Assembly: GCA_016946835.1 (NCBI GenBank)
Contig: JACVTC010000160.1
Coordinates: 120,001 to 184,000 of the forward strand
Length of the DNA stretch: 64,000 bases
Direction of reading: 5' to 3'
From: Neocallimastix lanati (nom. inval.)
Taxonomy: Eukaryota; Neocallimastigomycota; Neocallimastigomycetes; Neocallimastigales; Neocallimastigaceae
Below are positions 25,790-38,135 of the stretch, in pieces; within the stretch, counting starts at the first letter, position 1, and every line of letters begins with the position of its first letter. The notes under the pieces were generated by a model. The model was given only the letters and a program-made list of their open reading frames with translations, searched no databases and had not been told where the DNA came from. The translations under genes were made by a program, and so were the position numbers.

Positions 25790-25879
25790 AAAATTCGATA
25801 AATTTCATTGGAAAAAAAATTTAAAATTAATTTCAAACCTTTAGATGCCATTTTCAATCCTATGCCTTAAGATTATTTC

Positions 25880-27425
25880 TCTAATTCTTTTTCTTCAAGC
25901 TCAGTTTTCTTTAACTTATGTTGTTAGCTGGAATATCAATGGTTGGAATAGTGAATAAAAGGATGGGGTTTACTTTAATTTAATATTTAAACCTGTATGT
26001 ATATGCCTTCGTACAAATATAAAAAACTCTGGGAATAAGAGGTTTATATTTTGATGTTAATTCTTATTGTTATTTTAATCAGGAACTTGTCTTGCATAAA
26101 TATATAAATATATCATCTCATATTTATAATACTAAATGCAGGGATATTCTTTCACATAATTATTTCTCTCTTTTGGGGAATGAATTTGAATCTGATAAGA
26201 ATAATATTTCTGCTGATGAAATGGTTGACAAATTTTTAGATACTTCAAATGAAATTGGTAAATCAATTAAAGCTTTTGTTCCCTTAGAACTGAAAGAAGC
26301 AATGTTCCATTACCTTTGTTATATTAATTTTATTGAAGAAAAACATTTGGCTTACGATTATATTAAGCTATTACCAAATTGTCCCAGTGTTGAATCTTAC
26401 CTTGATCAGTTAGCTCATTAGGATGAACAATAAAGGGATTTAGCTTCATATATTAATGATCATAGTTTAAATAGAGATTATGGGCTACTTTTTATAGAAA
26501 TAATTTATCACCGAAATTAGAAATACTGTTCTATCAATGAAGAATACTAAGGTTCCAGGCCATGATTGTATTTCCATTGAATTACAAAGCAATGTTTTGC
26601 GGTATGGAACTAGAGGGAAAGTATTCTAGTGTTACAAAATGTCTTGAAATTTTATTCAATAAAATATGGGATGGTTCCTTTCCTAAGAAATTCTAATTTC
26701 AATAACTATCTCGGAATTTCATTAATTAATGTAGGTTTAAAAATTTTTCCGAAGTATAATAACTGATAGGATCTAATTGTATTCATTTAAGAATGAATTT
26801 TTTAGACCTGAATAATTTGGTTTTCGTAATCATGAAGAATGTATTGATCTTATATACTTCTATCAGTCATTTATCAATTGGATATTTGAATGTTCCACTT
26901 TTTCAAGTGTTAGATTGAAATTATTAGATTTCATCAATGACCTTTTTATTCTGTTTGAAAGTAAAATAAGGAATTTACTTTTATTCACTTTCTACTCATC
27001 TATTTTAGATTGAGAAAGTAAATTAATAAAAATGTTTATGTTCCTTATTGGTGGAACTTTAGCTTTGGATAAGCTACAATTCCATATTGGGAAACAAAGA
27101 TATTTAAAAGAACTTTTATTAAAGAGCTCCGATTCTAATGTTCCATATATAGTTAGCCTCGAGGGTTACCTTATCAGCACTAAACCAATCGTTAGTAGCT
27201 CTCTTGAGTTACTCTTTTATTGGTACAGTAAAAAACACTTCAAGAGAGCCAATGTCTGACCAATATGGCAAAGAAGAACCTCTATTATTAGTTCTCCTAA
27301 TACATCTAATACAAATAGTAATAATAGTTCTTTGCACAACGAATCTATGGAAATTGAATCTCATGATATTATTTCTCATGGTTCGAGGAAGAGCTTAGTG
27401 GTCTTCACACTATCTACTTTATAGA
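25880..27425 (+). pseudogene. Degraded non-LTR retrotransposon fragment
   Basis: Pieces in the same order as the family A and B ORFs are visible despite stops and frameshifts: the endonuclease start (VSWNINGWN, about 25924) ending at a TGA or TAA shortly after, a linker segment at 26092-26421 (SHNYFSLLGNEFESD, close to family B), PGHDCISIEL at about 26555, NKIWDGSFP at about 26660, YLGISLINVGL at about 26705, FFRPE-stop-FGFRN at about 26805, and a C-terminal tail ending at a TAG near 27424. Most of the endonuclease and the catalytic reverse transcriptase core are missing. The fragment is closer to family B than to the neighbouring intact element and cannot be functional. Confidence 0.85.
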
Positions 27426-27839
27426 TATTAGTTCTTTGTTTTATTTTATTAAGTATTTATGATAGAAATGAAATGATTTCTATTCATATCATAATATCTT
27501 TGTAAATTTTAAATCTTTTTTTATTTTCATCGTGTTAAATTTATTTTATATTAAATTTTATTTTTAATATTTTTTCATTTGATGCATTTTTTATATATTC
27601 ATTTTTTATCTTAACATATTTAAAACGCATTTTTACACTTAAATGTATACAATATATTACTATTTTTTAATTATTAATAATTAAAGCAAATTCTAAAATA
27701 AAAGATTTTTAAAATTCTCCTATTTATTTACTATTTTATATTACTTCATAAAAAGGAAGTGTGCGACTATCTCAATATTCCTAATGCTCTTGAGTCTGAA
27801 ACCAAATGCGGTACAGACTGGAAATAAATAAAAATAAAT

Positions 27840-28115
27840 AAATTATATTACTTCAATATTTATTTAATTTTTATTTTTATAAATATTTTAATTTTTATTT
27901 TACTTCACTATTTATTTTATTTTTATTAATACTTTAATTTTTATTATACTTCACTATTTATTTTACTTTTATTAATACTTTAATTTTTATTTTACTTCAC
28001 TATTTATTTTATTTTATTTTTAATAATACTTTAATTTTTATATTACTTCACTATTTATTTTATTTTTTATTTTTAATAATACTTTAATTTTTATATTACT
28101 TTATTTATTTTTTTT
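27840..28115. repeat. AT-rich minisatellite, about 46-50 bp unit, about five copies
   Basis: A unit like TTTACTTCACTATTTATTTT followed by ATTTTTATTAATACTTTAAT is repeated about five times with small length changes. Related units occur at about 20.04-20.16, 36.10-36.24 and 40.57-40.76 kb in the same orientation. It borders LINE debris here, at 20 kb and at 36 kb. Confidence 0.75.
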
Positions 28116-28369
28116 TACAGCCTTAGTTATTGCGAACTTTTAACCTTATTTATTTATTCATTTATTAATTACATGAATATTTTTTTTATTAAAAAAATAA
28201 AAAAACACAGAATTAATAAAAAATAAATATTACTTGTCCAATTAGAATATAATAATATTTAAAATAGTAATGTGAAATAAAAAATAATATTAAAAATAAA
28301 AATGTATAAATAAATTCAGAAAAAAGTTCATAGGTAATGAACCTCACTTCCAGATTATAAGGTTTCTGT

Positions 28370-28603
28370 TTAAATAGAATTATTATTCCGGGTTAGAGCT
28401 TGAATTGACTATCTTAAAGAAATTATAATCTTCTCCTTCAGAGGCATTGGTCCTTCTAGCCTATCTTACTGTATTTTCAGCGTTGAAGCTCCTTGGTTAG
28501 TTTGCGCTTATGCCATTAGAATAGCAACCCTTGTCGATTACTAGTCCTAAGCATAATTTCTGTAAAAAAGAGGCTGATCGTACGAAGAATGGGCATTTTA
28601 GAA
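28370..28603 (-). pseudogene. 3' fragment of a family A-like retrotransposon ORF
   Basis: Read on the minus strand, this matches the last roughly 60 codons of the intact ORF at 21-25.5 kb: a PFFVRSASFLQ-like segment aligns with PFLVVTAALLQ, and a segment ending in GAAGATTATAATTT aligns with the NEDHNF end. Several stops interrupt it. It lies directly against the poly(A) tail of the deleted family B copy, so that copy probably inserted into this older fragment. Confidence 0.65.
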
Positions 28604-30193
28604 TTTTTTTTTTTTTTTGACTTAGAGAAAACTTTATTTAATTTAAAATAATAATAAAATTACATAATTTAAATGAAAAATAAAAAATAAAATACATGAA
28701 ATAAAATATTATATATTATATAATTATAAAAAACATTAGAAGCTATAATTTCTAACTTTTCCCATTCATCGATAATAACAGAGCGCCCATTATTGCGAGT
28801 AATAATTTCAGTATTAGTGTTATCATACGAATCTGAATCAGATTTTTCACCTCCCTGTGAAAATCCATACCTTATCATTGATACGTCTACGATCTTAGTA
28901 ATAGACTCAACGGAATAGCATTTCATTATCAATCTAAAAGATCGACAAATTAATGGTATTATGTTTGTTAGAAACTTCGCAATCCACACAAAATACGGAA
29001 CAGTCGGCGAAGTTGAACTTTGTTTAAAAATATTGTCAACTAATTGTCTTTGTTCCCCATCATTAAGTGTAATTTTTTCATATATTGAACGCCAGCCAAG
29101 AAGAGCCCTCAATATAAAATAATAAATATTATTATCATAATCCTTTTCTGAATCTAAAGAAACATCCAAGGATTTTTGTTCAATTATCATTGCAAACTTC
29201 AAAAAGAGATCATCTAGAAAAGGTAAATATTTATTTCTGTAATCTCCCAATTCTTTATAGGCAAAGATCTAGTGAGAAAAGCTAAGGTACACTAACATCA
29301 CAACATGGGCAACACTTAGGGCAATCTTCTGAGACGATTTTTCTTTTAATGGAAATACTAATGTCAAATTTAAAACCACACCTAATTCGAGAAATCCAAA
29401 AGAATCTTAATTGATACATAGGATATTGAGATGTTAAGTATTTGATTTTTGAAATAAATCCAAAATCATTCTCCTTGTAAATAATTGCTTTTTTAGCATT
29501 TGAGGGTTTGAAGACATCTCTTTCCCAATAAACTTTTTTTATTTCACTTGCTTTTTTTTACCATTTAATTTCTTATCCAAAGTCCTTGATTCTTTAGTCC
29601 ATGAGTAATGGACTAAAGAATATTATTAGTGAGATGATTAATAATATATGATGAACTTTTCCATTTTCTAAAGCAGCGTAATTGAGATATAGCACAGACA
29701 GCTGAAAGAGGAGGTATTCTCAATTCACGAGTAATATCATAGAGACTAACGTAAGAATTACTTGATTTAAATCCATAACTCCAATAAAGTCCTCTATTAA
29801 TAATTTTTTGAGCTTTAGAGCATCTGCTCTTATTTGAACCAAAGAGAGGAGCATAATATATAACAAGACTAAGAATAAAGGAAATTAAAACATATTTCTT
29901 CAATGGGAGAGGAATAGATTTATTAATAAGAAATCGAAAATACGAATTTAACTTGATATTTAAATTACTGTTTAATTTGGATTGTATAGGTTTCAGTGAT
30001 AAAGATTCATCAAAAGGAATACCAAGATAGGCATAGTTGTCAGTTTTAGGTAATTTGTTATTACCAATAAAGAAAGATGGATCCATAAAACAGGTATAGG
30101 TGATGTATTTAAAAAAGTATTATCCATTTCGAAGAAACTTAAAAAAATAAAATAAAAGAAGTATAAAAAATAAAAAATAATAATAATAAAAAT

Positions 30194-30196
<3 letters not shown>
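28604..30196 (-). mobile_element. Internally deleted family B non-LTR element
   Basis: Both ends are kept and the middle is gone. The 5' end (about 30196-30100) repeats the leader and the first codons (MDNT) of the full copy at 34.46 kb. About 15 codons in, the sequence jumps (near 30095-30085) to the reverse transcriptase thumb region (DPSFFIG). It continues through YLGIPFDESLSLKP, the Cys cluster and the C-terminal domain (29250-28669) to the terminal TTCTCTAAGTC and an A-tail (28618-28604 on the plus strand as T). The endonuclease and the catalytic core are absent, so it depends on another copy for movement. The coding parts carry further frameshifts (around 29640-29580 and 29265). Confidence 0.88.
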
Positions 30197-30227
<31 letters not shown>

Positions 30228-33200
30228 CTTAGAGAATAACTTTATTTAATTTATAATAATAATAAAATTACATCATTTAAATGAAAAAATAACAAATAAA
30301 ATACATGAAATAAAATATTATATATTATAAAATTATAAAAGTGCGTTAGAAGCAATAGCCTCTAACTTTTCCCATTCCTCGATAATAACACCACGTCCAT
30401 TATTGTGAGTAATAATTTCAGTATTAGTGTTATCAATCAAATCTGTATCTGGAGGTGAAAATCCATGCCTTATCATTTCGACGTCGACGCTCTTGGTAAC
30501 GGTAGATTCAACGGAATACCATTTCATCATCAAACTAAAAGATCGACACATTAATGGTATTACGTTTGTTAGAAACTCCGCAATCCCTACAAAATACGGA
30601 ACAGTTGACGAAGTTGAACTTTGTTTAAAAATATTGTCAACTAATTGTCTTTGTTCCCCATCATTAACTTTAATTTTTGAATATATTGAACGCCCACCAA
30701 GAAGTGCACTCAATATATAATAATAAATATTATTATCATAATCCTTTTCTGAATCTAAAGAAACATCCAAGGATTTTTGTTCAATTATCAATGCAAACTT
30801 CAAAAAGAGATCATCTAGAAAAGGTAAAGATTTATTTCTGTAATCTCCCAATTCTTTATAGGCAAAGATCTAGTGAGAAAAGCTAGGTACACTAACACCA
30901 CAACAAGGGCAACATTTATGGCAATCTTCTGAGACGATTTTTCTTTTAATGGAAATACTAATGTCAAATTTAAAACCACACCTAATACGAGAAATCCAAA
31001 AGAATCCCAACTGATACTTAGGATATTGAAATGTTAAGTTTCTGATTTCTGAAATAAATCCAAAATCATTCTCCTTGTAAATAATTGCTTTTTTAGCTTT
31101 TGAGGGTTTGAAGACATCTCTTTCCCAATAAAACTTTTTTATTTCACTTGTTTTCTTACCATTTAATTTCTTATCCAAAGTCCTTGATTCTATAGTCCAT
31201 GAATAATGTGACATAGTAGGAATATTATTAGTGAGATGATTAATAATACATGATGAGTTTTTCCATTTTCTAAAGCAACGTAATTGAGATATAGCACAGA
31301 CAGCTGAAAGAGGAGGTATTCTCAATTCACGAGTAATATCATAGAGACTAACAGAAGAATTACTTGATTTAAATCCGTAACTCCAATAAAGTCCTCTATT
31401 AATAATTTTTTGAGCTTTAGAACATCTGCTCTTATTTGAACCAAAGAGAGGAGCATAGTATATAACAAGACTAAGAATATACGAAATTAAAACATATTTC
31501 TTCAATGGAAGAGGAACAGATTTATTAATAAGAAATCGAAAGTACAAATTTAACTTGACATTTAAATTACTGTTTAATTTGGATTGTATAGGTTTCAGTG
31601 ATAAAGATTCATCAAAAGGAATACCAAGATAGGCATAGTTGTCAGTTTTAGGTAATTTGTTACTACCAATAAAGAAAGATGGATCTTCATAGTTTATCGG
31701 TTTAACAAAGTTAATCGGTTTTACAACAAGAGTAGCACACTTATTAATTCCAAAAGTCATTTCATTTTTAATAGCCCATTCATGAACTTTATTCAAAATT
31801 TTCTTAAGAGCTTGTTTAGATGGAGCAACTAAAACAATATCATCCGCAAAAAGTCCACCACAACAATATTGAGAATCTAAATATACATCATACAATATCA
31901 CAATTATCCAGTACATCATTAATGAACAAATTGAATAAAATAGGAGATAGAGGGCATCCTTGTCTAACACCACGATTAATCGAAAATTCTTCTGAGAGAT
32001 TACCATTAAAAAAAGCACGAGCTTTAGAAGATAGATAAAGATTCTTTAAAAACAGATGACATTTATCTCTAATTCCTAAGTTATATAATTTGGTCAAAAT
32101 ATTAAAGATAGGTACTGAATCATAGGCTTTTTTAAGATCGAGAAAAGCAAGATAAGTAAAATTTCCTTGAAATTTTCTTCTTTGACATATCTCTCTAATT
32201 GAAATATATAAACTTATGCATTCTTCTTTATTTCTAAATCCAAATTGCTCAGGTCTAACAAATTTATGTTCAAGGGCATATTTAGCAATTCTATTAGTAA
32301 CAATCTTTGAAATAATTTTTAAGCCAACATTAATAAGAGAAATACCACGATAATTATTACAATCCGAAAGATCTCCTTTTTTTGGAATTGATATTATAGA
32401 AGCCGAATTCCACTCTTCAGGGAAATCACCATCTTAGATTTTATTAAATAATGAAAGTAAACATTTAGCACACTTAGAGTAGTGATCATCTGAAGAATCA
32501 TCTTGATTATCGGATAAATCAGATTTACTAAAGAAAGCTTTAAAAAATTCAATCGGAATACCATCGGGTCCAGGAGCTTTATTATTTTTCATTTAAAGCA
32601 CAGTGTTTTGAATTTCTTCCATAGTAATAGAATCATTAATATCCCAAGTAAGATTATTATTAGGATTAGTTCCAAATAAACTTACCCAGTATTCATTATC
32701 CAAACTGTGTTGAGTAACATCAGAAGCTAGTTCACTGTAATGTTCAGCAAATCGATTTAATTGATCCGAATGAGAAAATAAAAAGTTACCCTGCTTGTCC
32801 TTTAAAACACTTGACGAAATAGAATTAGAGTACATAGGGTGAGATAGCTTCTTTAATTTTAACCAAGCACTCCTAGCATTTTTATTACAAAAATCATTAC
32901 ATGCAGATTCTATTGACTGATGAAATTGTTTTGATTTAATAGAAAACTTAATTGACCTGACTTTACCACATATATTTTTATACTCACGAAGCAAATTTAA
33001 AAATTCATCAAGGTTTTCAAGATTAGAACCTAAAGAAAAATTTTTGAATTCATTAAATGCAACATGCTTTTCATGAGAAAGTTTCTTGATATTATAATAA
33101 GGGCAGTGGAAAGCTGAGCCTTTAAGATCACAAGGAACTCTAGCATGAACATTATCACCAACTTTATTAGCTGTTTCTATAAATTTATTGACCATTTCAT

Positions 33201-34540
33201 TAGATCTTAATTCTTTATTATCATCAAATTCATTAAGAAGAATTGAGAAGTAGTTACTTGAGAATATTTCATTTTGCTTTTCATTACACATGCGTTGGGA
33301 CAACTTGAATCTTCTAGAAGGAGTAGGAGCACGAAAACCTTCTGAGTCATCTTTCTTACAGGAAAGGATAAGAGGGAAGTGGTTAGATATATCATTGAAT
33401 GTACTACAAACAGATACCTTATTAATGTATTCCTTCATTTTACAATTAAATAAAACATGATCAATACAAGACGATCTACCATCCCGAGCCCATGTGAAAT
33501 CGAGACCTGATAAGTTTTTAGTGAAACACTGATAAGATGATTTATTAAGTAAACTTTCTAATTGGGATTTAGACATATTAAAGTCACCTACAAGAATAGA
33601 AGATGTATTAGTATGTTTCTTTATCCAATTAGTAATTTCTGAAAAGGCATTCATTCTTTCTTCCTTATGAGTGACCGTAGGAACATAAATATTACCAATA
33701 GTGCATTTAATTCCCCAAAAAGAAGTAATGTTGACAGAAATGATATACTTATATTCAAAGGGATCAGGAGAAAATGAACAAGAACTATGTACACTTATAC
33801 TAAGACCTCTCATACCGGGTATATTTGGATCAGCTTTTCGTAAAATTGTATTATAGTGACAAAGAAATGGGTAATTATTTGAATGTACATTAAGGTATTG
33901 GCTATTACCGAACTCTTGCAAGCAAATACAGATAGGTTTAAAAATTTCATTAAGGTATCTAATACCATCACGTTTTTCATCATTCCATCCATTAATGTTC
34001 CAACTGACACAAAGATTAAAGAACTGAGTAGACGGTGAGTAAATATTACTATAAAGAAAATCTTTAACCATTGATTTAGTTTCAAAAGAAGAAAATTTGT
34101 TGTTAAATTTCTTAACTTCACTGAAAGTTCTGATTTTGTCGGTTTGGATCCAATTAATTTTATTGATTGGAAGGCAATGGGTAAGAAGAAATAAAATATT
34201 TAGGTAATAAGTGGGTTTATCATAGTTTATCCTTAAAATGAAGTAATTTTCCATATTAGGTGTGTGTGTTTTTATAATTCCATGAACTATTTCATTGCAA
34301 TTGGAAATACGTTTACTAAGAAATTCCCAAAGTTTACTAACAGACCATGATTGAAGATCATGAATAAAGATAAGAATGAAATCTTTATTCTGAATATCGT
34401 ATCTTCGAAGGCCACGCCCCAAAACAGGTATAGTTGCTGAATTTGAAGAAGTATTATCCATTTCAAGAAAGCCTAAAAAATAAAATAAAAGAAGAATAAA
34501 ATAAAAAATAATAAAAATAATAAAAAAAAAAAATAGATAA
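30197..34540 (-). mobile_element. Full-length but broken family B non-LTR element
   Basis: Runs from the leader upstream of the ATG at 34461 to a terminal TTCTCTAAGTCT followed by an A-tail (plus-strand T-run 30197-30224). The tail abuts the 5' end of the deleted copy next to it, so the two lie head to tail. Its own 5' end lies against another T-run (about 34540-34572), probably the A-tail of a third element. Architecture is the same as family A but the proteins have diverged. Confidence 0.85.
30333..34461 (-). pseudogene. Family B endonuclease-reverse transcriptase ORF with three stops and a frameshift
   Basis: Starts at MDNT (34461) with an endonuclease domain (VSWNINGWN, LQEFGNS, VGDFN, TWARDGRSSCIDH, SNHFPL), a linker, and a reverse transcriptase domain (APGPDGIPIEF, FLDLKKAYDSV, GVRQGCPLSP, FADD). 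It ends with a Cys cluster (CHKCCPCC) and a C-terminal domain (GGRSIYSK). Breaks: TAA at 32595-32593 where relatives have a Ser codon; TAA near 32436 in the NKIWDG motif; a frameshift near 31895 just before YCCGGLFADD; TAG at 30872-30870 where family A has Trp. Catalytic motifs are otherwise kept, so inactivation is fairly recent. Confidence 0.88.
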
Positions 34541-34541
34541 A

Positions 34542-34572
<31 letters not shown>

Positions 34573-34904
34573 ATATATATATATAACAAAATAAAATAAG
34601 AAATAAAAGAGAAAGTAAATTCTCTTTAAATAGTAAATAAAAAATATTGGTGTTGAATATTTGAAAGCTTGAAATATAAAATTGTTCTTGATGATTTAAT
34701 AGATTTTAGATTTTGTAAATAATTGATTTTATCCTGTATAACTGATATAATATTTATAAATTTACTCAAGGGTTAGTAATTTATTGATACAAAAATACTT
34801 GTATATACTGTTAAAATGAATAATCGTTTCTTTTTATCGTTTGACTGATTGTAATTCTTTCAATTAATAAAGCGCTTTAAGATGATAAAAATTTTCTGTT
34901 GAAT
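34573..34904. other. Spacer between tandem 490-bp repeats and family B element
   Basis: AT-rich with no open frame of note. It could be part of the 5' leader of the family B copy, because family A also has an AT-rich leader ending in a T-rich tract before its ATG. Nothing else seen. Confidence 0.4.
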
Positions 34905-35890
34905 AATCATAAATTAGCTAAAAGTATATTTAAAAAGAAAAAAATATTAGTAGTGAAAGACAATAAAAAGATTCCCATCCGTTAAATAATGTCTTAAACA
35001 CAAGCTTTGGAGTGAATCAATCTCCTACATTTCCATTTTACAATAGCTACATGAAAGTATAAATAATATTATAGAAAAATACATATACAAAATAATGCTA
35101 AAGTAAAAAATACAATAGATTCATTACAATGATAATATGTAGAAACTACATGATATTATTAATTATACAACTCCAATGTTACTACATATCCAGTTTAAAA
35201 CAATATAAAACATCAAGTTCACTTTCTACAGTCTTCCAGTATTCCAGTTTTCACTCTTCGTACTAGAAGCCACTTTAGAAGGGATAACCATCGATTATCA
35301 TCAGAATCACAGAAAGCTGTAATTAGTACACCTGATATAGGTTATTCCTTTTCCATCAACCCTCCATGGACCTGGAAAAACAGTCCACATCATTGGGGAT
35401 AAATTAGCTAAAAGTAGATTTAAAAAAAAATATTAGTAGTGAAAGACAATAAAAAGATTCCCATCCGTTAAATAATGTCTTAAACACAAGCCTTAGAGTG
35501 AATAAATCTCCTACATTTCCATTTTACAATAGCTACATGGGAGTTTAAATAATATTATAGAAAAATACATATACAAAATAATGCTAAAGTAAAAAAAATA
35601 ATAGATTCATTACAATGATAATATGTAGAAACTAGGTGATATTATTAATTATACAACTCCAATGTTAGTACATAATCCAGTTTAAAACAATATAAAACAT
35701 CAGGTCCACTTTCAAAAGTCTTCCAGTATTCCAATTTACACTCTTCGTACTAGAAGTTACTTTAGAAAGGATAACCACCTATTATCATTAGAATCACAGA
35801 AAGCTGTTATTAGTACAACTGATATAGGCTATTTCTTTTCCATCAACCCTCCATGGAGCTGGAAAAACAGTCTATATCATTGGGGGAATT
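34905..35890. repeat. Two tandem copies of a 490-bp retroelement-derived unit
   Basis: The two units, about 34905-35395 and 35400-35890, are near-identical direct repeats. Read on the minus strand each begins CCCCAATGAT and ends near CTTTTAGCTAATTTAT. Part of the unit (around GAGATTGATTCACTC) matches the leader of family A at about 20705-20720 with a similar order of flanking words. They are either 5' UTR monomers of the minus-strand element or a duplicated 3' UTR of an older copy. Confidence 0.85.
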
Positions 35891-36060
35891 TTAGAATAAT
35901 CACCAGAGATGATTTGGTTCTTATACAAAACATCCCATTCCTTTTTATTATTTAAATCAATAATATCTTCCATTCTTCTACCAAAAAAGAAATTATATAA
36001 TAAGTACCACCTATCCTAGTAAAAGTATACAATTGCTTTTTTTGATAGAAATTTATCTAA
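35740..36060 (-). pseudogene. C-terminal fragment of another non-LTR ORF
   Basis: On the minus strand an open stretch with FGRRMEDIIDL, KKEWDVLYKNQ and ISGDYSKIPP aligns with FLLGGRSINN, REWKDLFKCQ and KSGAYSDTPF of the intact family A protein. It then runs into the tandem 490-bp unit, where stops follow. It is a third, distinct copy of the family. Confidence 0.7.
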
Positions 36061-36617
36061 TTTAATTTGTCTGCTAAAATTATTATTTCTTTATTTATAT
36101 TATATTATTTTATTTTTATTAATAATTAACTCTTTTATATTACTTTACATTTTTATAATACTTCCCTATGTATTTTTATTTATAATTTACACTTTTTATT
36201 ACTTCACTATTTATTTTATTTTATTTTTATGCTTCATTATTTTTATTTACAATATTTTATTCTAATTATTTATTTATTCAAAACATTTAATGAGTAACAA
36301 ATAATAATAACAATATTGTATATGTATATTTATTACCACTTTAAACCACTTCAATCTTATTTTTTATTTTTTTATAATTACAATAAAGTACTTTTTTTTT
36401 TTTTACAAAAAAAAAAACTTTATTATATTATCTTTATTATTTTTATATTTTATATATTATATTATATATTTTATTTTTAATTTTTTTTTTTATTTTTTAT
36501 TTTTTATTTTATTTTATTTTATTATTTTATTTTATTATATTATTTTTATATAAATTAATGATATAATATTTTCATTATATTTTTTTTTGTTTTGATTCAT
36601 TTTAATTTATTATATTT
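36061..36617. other. AT-rich spacer with minisatellite-like repeats
   Basis: Contains degraded units of the ACTTCACTATTTATTTTATT minisatellite (about 36100-36240) and TTTTATTTTA runs. It is the 3' flank of the xylanase gene. No gene seen. Confidence 0.5.
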
Positions 36618-38135
36618 TTATTTTGAAGATAATACTTTCATAATAGAATTGTAAACTGGTTTTTTCTTAAGATTATGGTCCCATAAACGTGTATCAGTTG
36701 AATCATTATTATAAAATAAATAACCATCTTGTAAGCCAAAGACTGTAACACTAGTAATATTGACACCACTCTTCTTCAAATCTTTGTAAATCTTGAAAAC
36801 TTCTTCATAATGTTTAGCTTGAGTATTATATTTATTTGCAGTACCATCAGTTCTAATAGTTAATTCTGTAGCTTGAACTTCAACACCAAGAGCAGCAAAC
36901 TTTTGAATAGCAGTCTTATAGTCATTACGATTTGGCCAGTCGGCATTTAAGTAAGATTGAAGACCAACGCCATCAACTAAGTTTTCAGCCTTTAATTTTT
37001 TAATAAGATTACAAATAGCAGTAGTCTTTTGTGACATAAAAGTGTTGTAATCATTGTAAATAAGTTTAACATTTTTGTCAGCATATTTACGAGCAATACG
37101 GAAAGCCTTAATAACATAGTCAGCGCCCATAGTAGTATACCATGGATTTGGACTACCATTATATCTAGTACGAGTATTCCAACCAGTTGAGGCATCATAA
37201 CTACCACCTTCAATTTCAACAGCTTCATTAACAACATCCCAAACATCAACAATACCTGGATAATAATATTGAACGAATTCTAACATTTGTTTAATATAAC
37301 TTTCCATACGCTTTTCCATCTTGGCTGCATTGACATATGAACCACTATCACTAAAGTCAGTACGGAAGAACCATTCTGGAGTTTGAACATGCCATACTAA
37401 AGTGTGACCTCTCATTTTAATGTTATTTTCTTTACAGAATTCTAAACCATCAACAATTGTATCAAATTTTAAAACTGGCATATCATCACCTTTTTTTGCA
37501 TTAGCTTGGGAAGCGGCTTTATCTAAAATATTTTCAGCCTTCATAAGATTTGAATAAGTGACTGAATTGAATTGATAAGCAATGATTTCACGCATTTTCT
37601 TAGATAAAACAGTAGAAGTACTTTTATCTGAACCATTTAAACCAACACCCATACGGAATGGTGCAGCTTTTGCTAAAGAATCGCCCTTAATAGAATCAGA
37701 AATATCACAATTAGCAGCTGGATCTTTGATGGTATCTAAATTAGTAATAGGTGGTTTAGGTGGAACGTTTGGATTGTAAGTTGGAGTTTGAGTAATAGAA
37801 GTAGTAATAGAAGTAGTAGTAGTTGGTTTATTGTTGATAATACCACACCAATTATTGTTTTCAACTCCCCATGGTCCATCATTATCTTCATAAACAACTT
37901 CATTAGTTGAATTGCAACATGGATAACCTAATTTTTCAGACCAGCATGTACTTTGAATACTTTGGATGCCGCACCAATCATTGTTTTCAACACCCCATTG
38001 ACCATCATCATCTTCGTAATAAACATCATTTGTTGATTTACAGCATGGATAGCCCAATTTTTCTGACCAACATGCAGCAGATGTTTTAGCTGTAAAAGAA
38101 GCGAAAATCAAAGACAAGGCCGTTAAGTATTTCAT
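36618..38135 (-). CDS. Secreted GH10 endo-beta-1,4-xylanase with two N-terminal fungal dockerins
   Basis: A 505-residue enzyme that cleaves the xylan backbone outside the cell. Order: signal peptide (1-21); dockerin 1 (22-57) and dockerin 2 (64-99), both starting [11 protein letters not shown] and ending in NxWCGI; a Thr/Pro linker (about 100-138); a GH10 barrel (about 140-503). GH10 marks: HTLVWH at 244-249, WDVVNEA with the predicted acid/base Glu304, and VQATEL with the predicted nucleophile Glu424. Dockerins of this family attach enzymes to scaffoldins of the anaerobic-fungal cellulosome. There is no intron and codon use is visibly richer in G+C than all neighbours. This fits the known bacterial origin of many anaerobic-fungal carbohydrate enzymes, although the dockerins themselves are fungal. 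Length and start agree with the family; no defect seen. Confidence 0.95.
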   Translation of the reverse strand: MKYLTALSLIFASFTAKTSAACWSEKLGYPCCKSTNDVYYEDDDGQWGVENNDWCGIQSIQSTCWSEKLGYPCCNSTNEVVYEDNDGPWGVENNNWCGIINNKPTTTTSITTSITQTPTYNPNVPPKPPITNLDTIKDPAANCDISDSIKGDSLAKAAPFRMGVGLNGSDKSTSTVLSKKMREIIAYQFNSVTYSNLMKAENILDKAASQANAKKGDDMPVLKFDTIVDGLEFCKENNIKMRGHTLVWHVQTPEWFFRTDFSDSGSYVNAAKMEKRMESYIKQMLEFVQYYYPGIVDVWDVVNEAVEIEGGSYDASTGWNTRTRYNGSPNPWYTTMGADYVIKAFRIARKYADKNVKLIYNDYNTFMSQKTTAICNLIKKLKAENLVDGVGLQSYLNADWPNRNDYKTAIQKFAALGVEVQATELTIRTDGTANKYNTQAKHYEEVFKIYKDLKKSGVNITSVTVFGLQDGYLFYNNDSTDTRLWDHNLKKKPVYNSIMKVLSSK

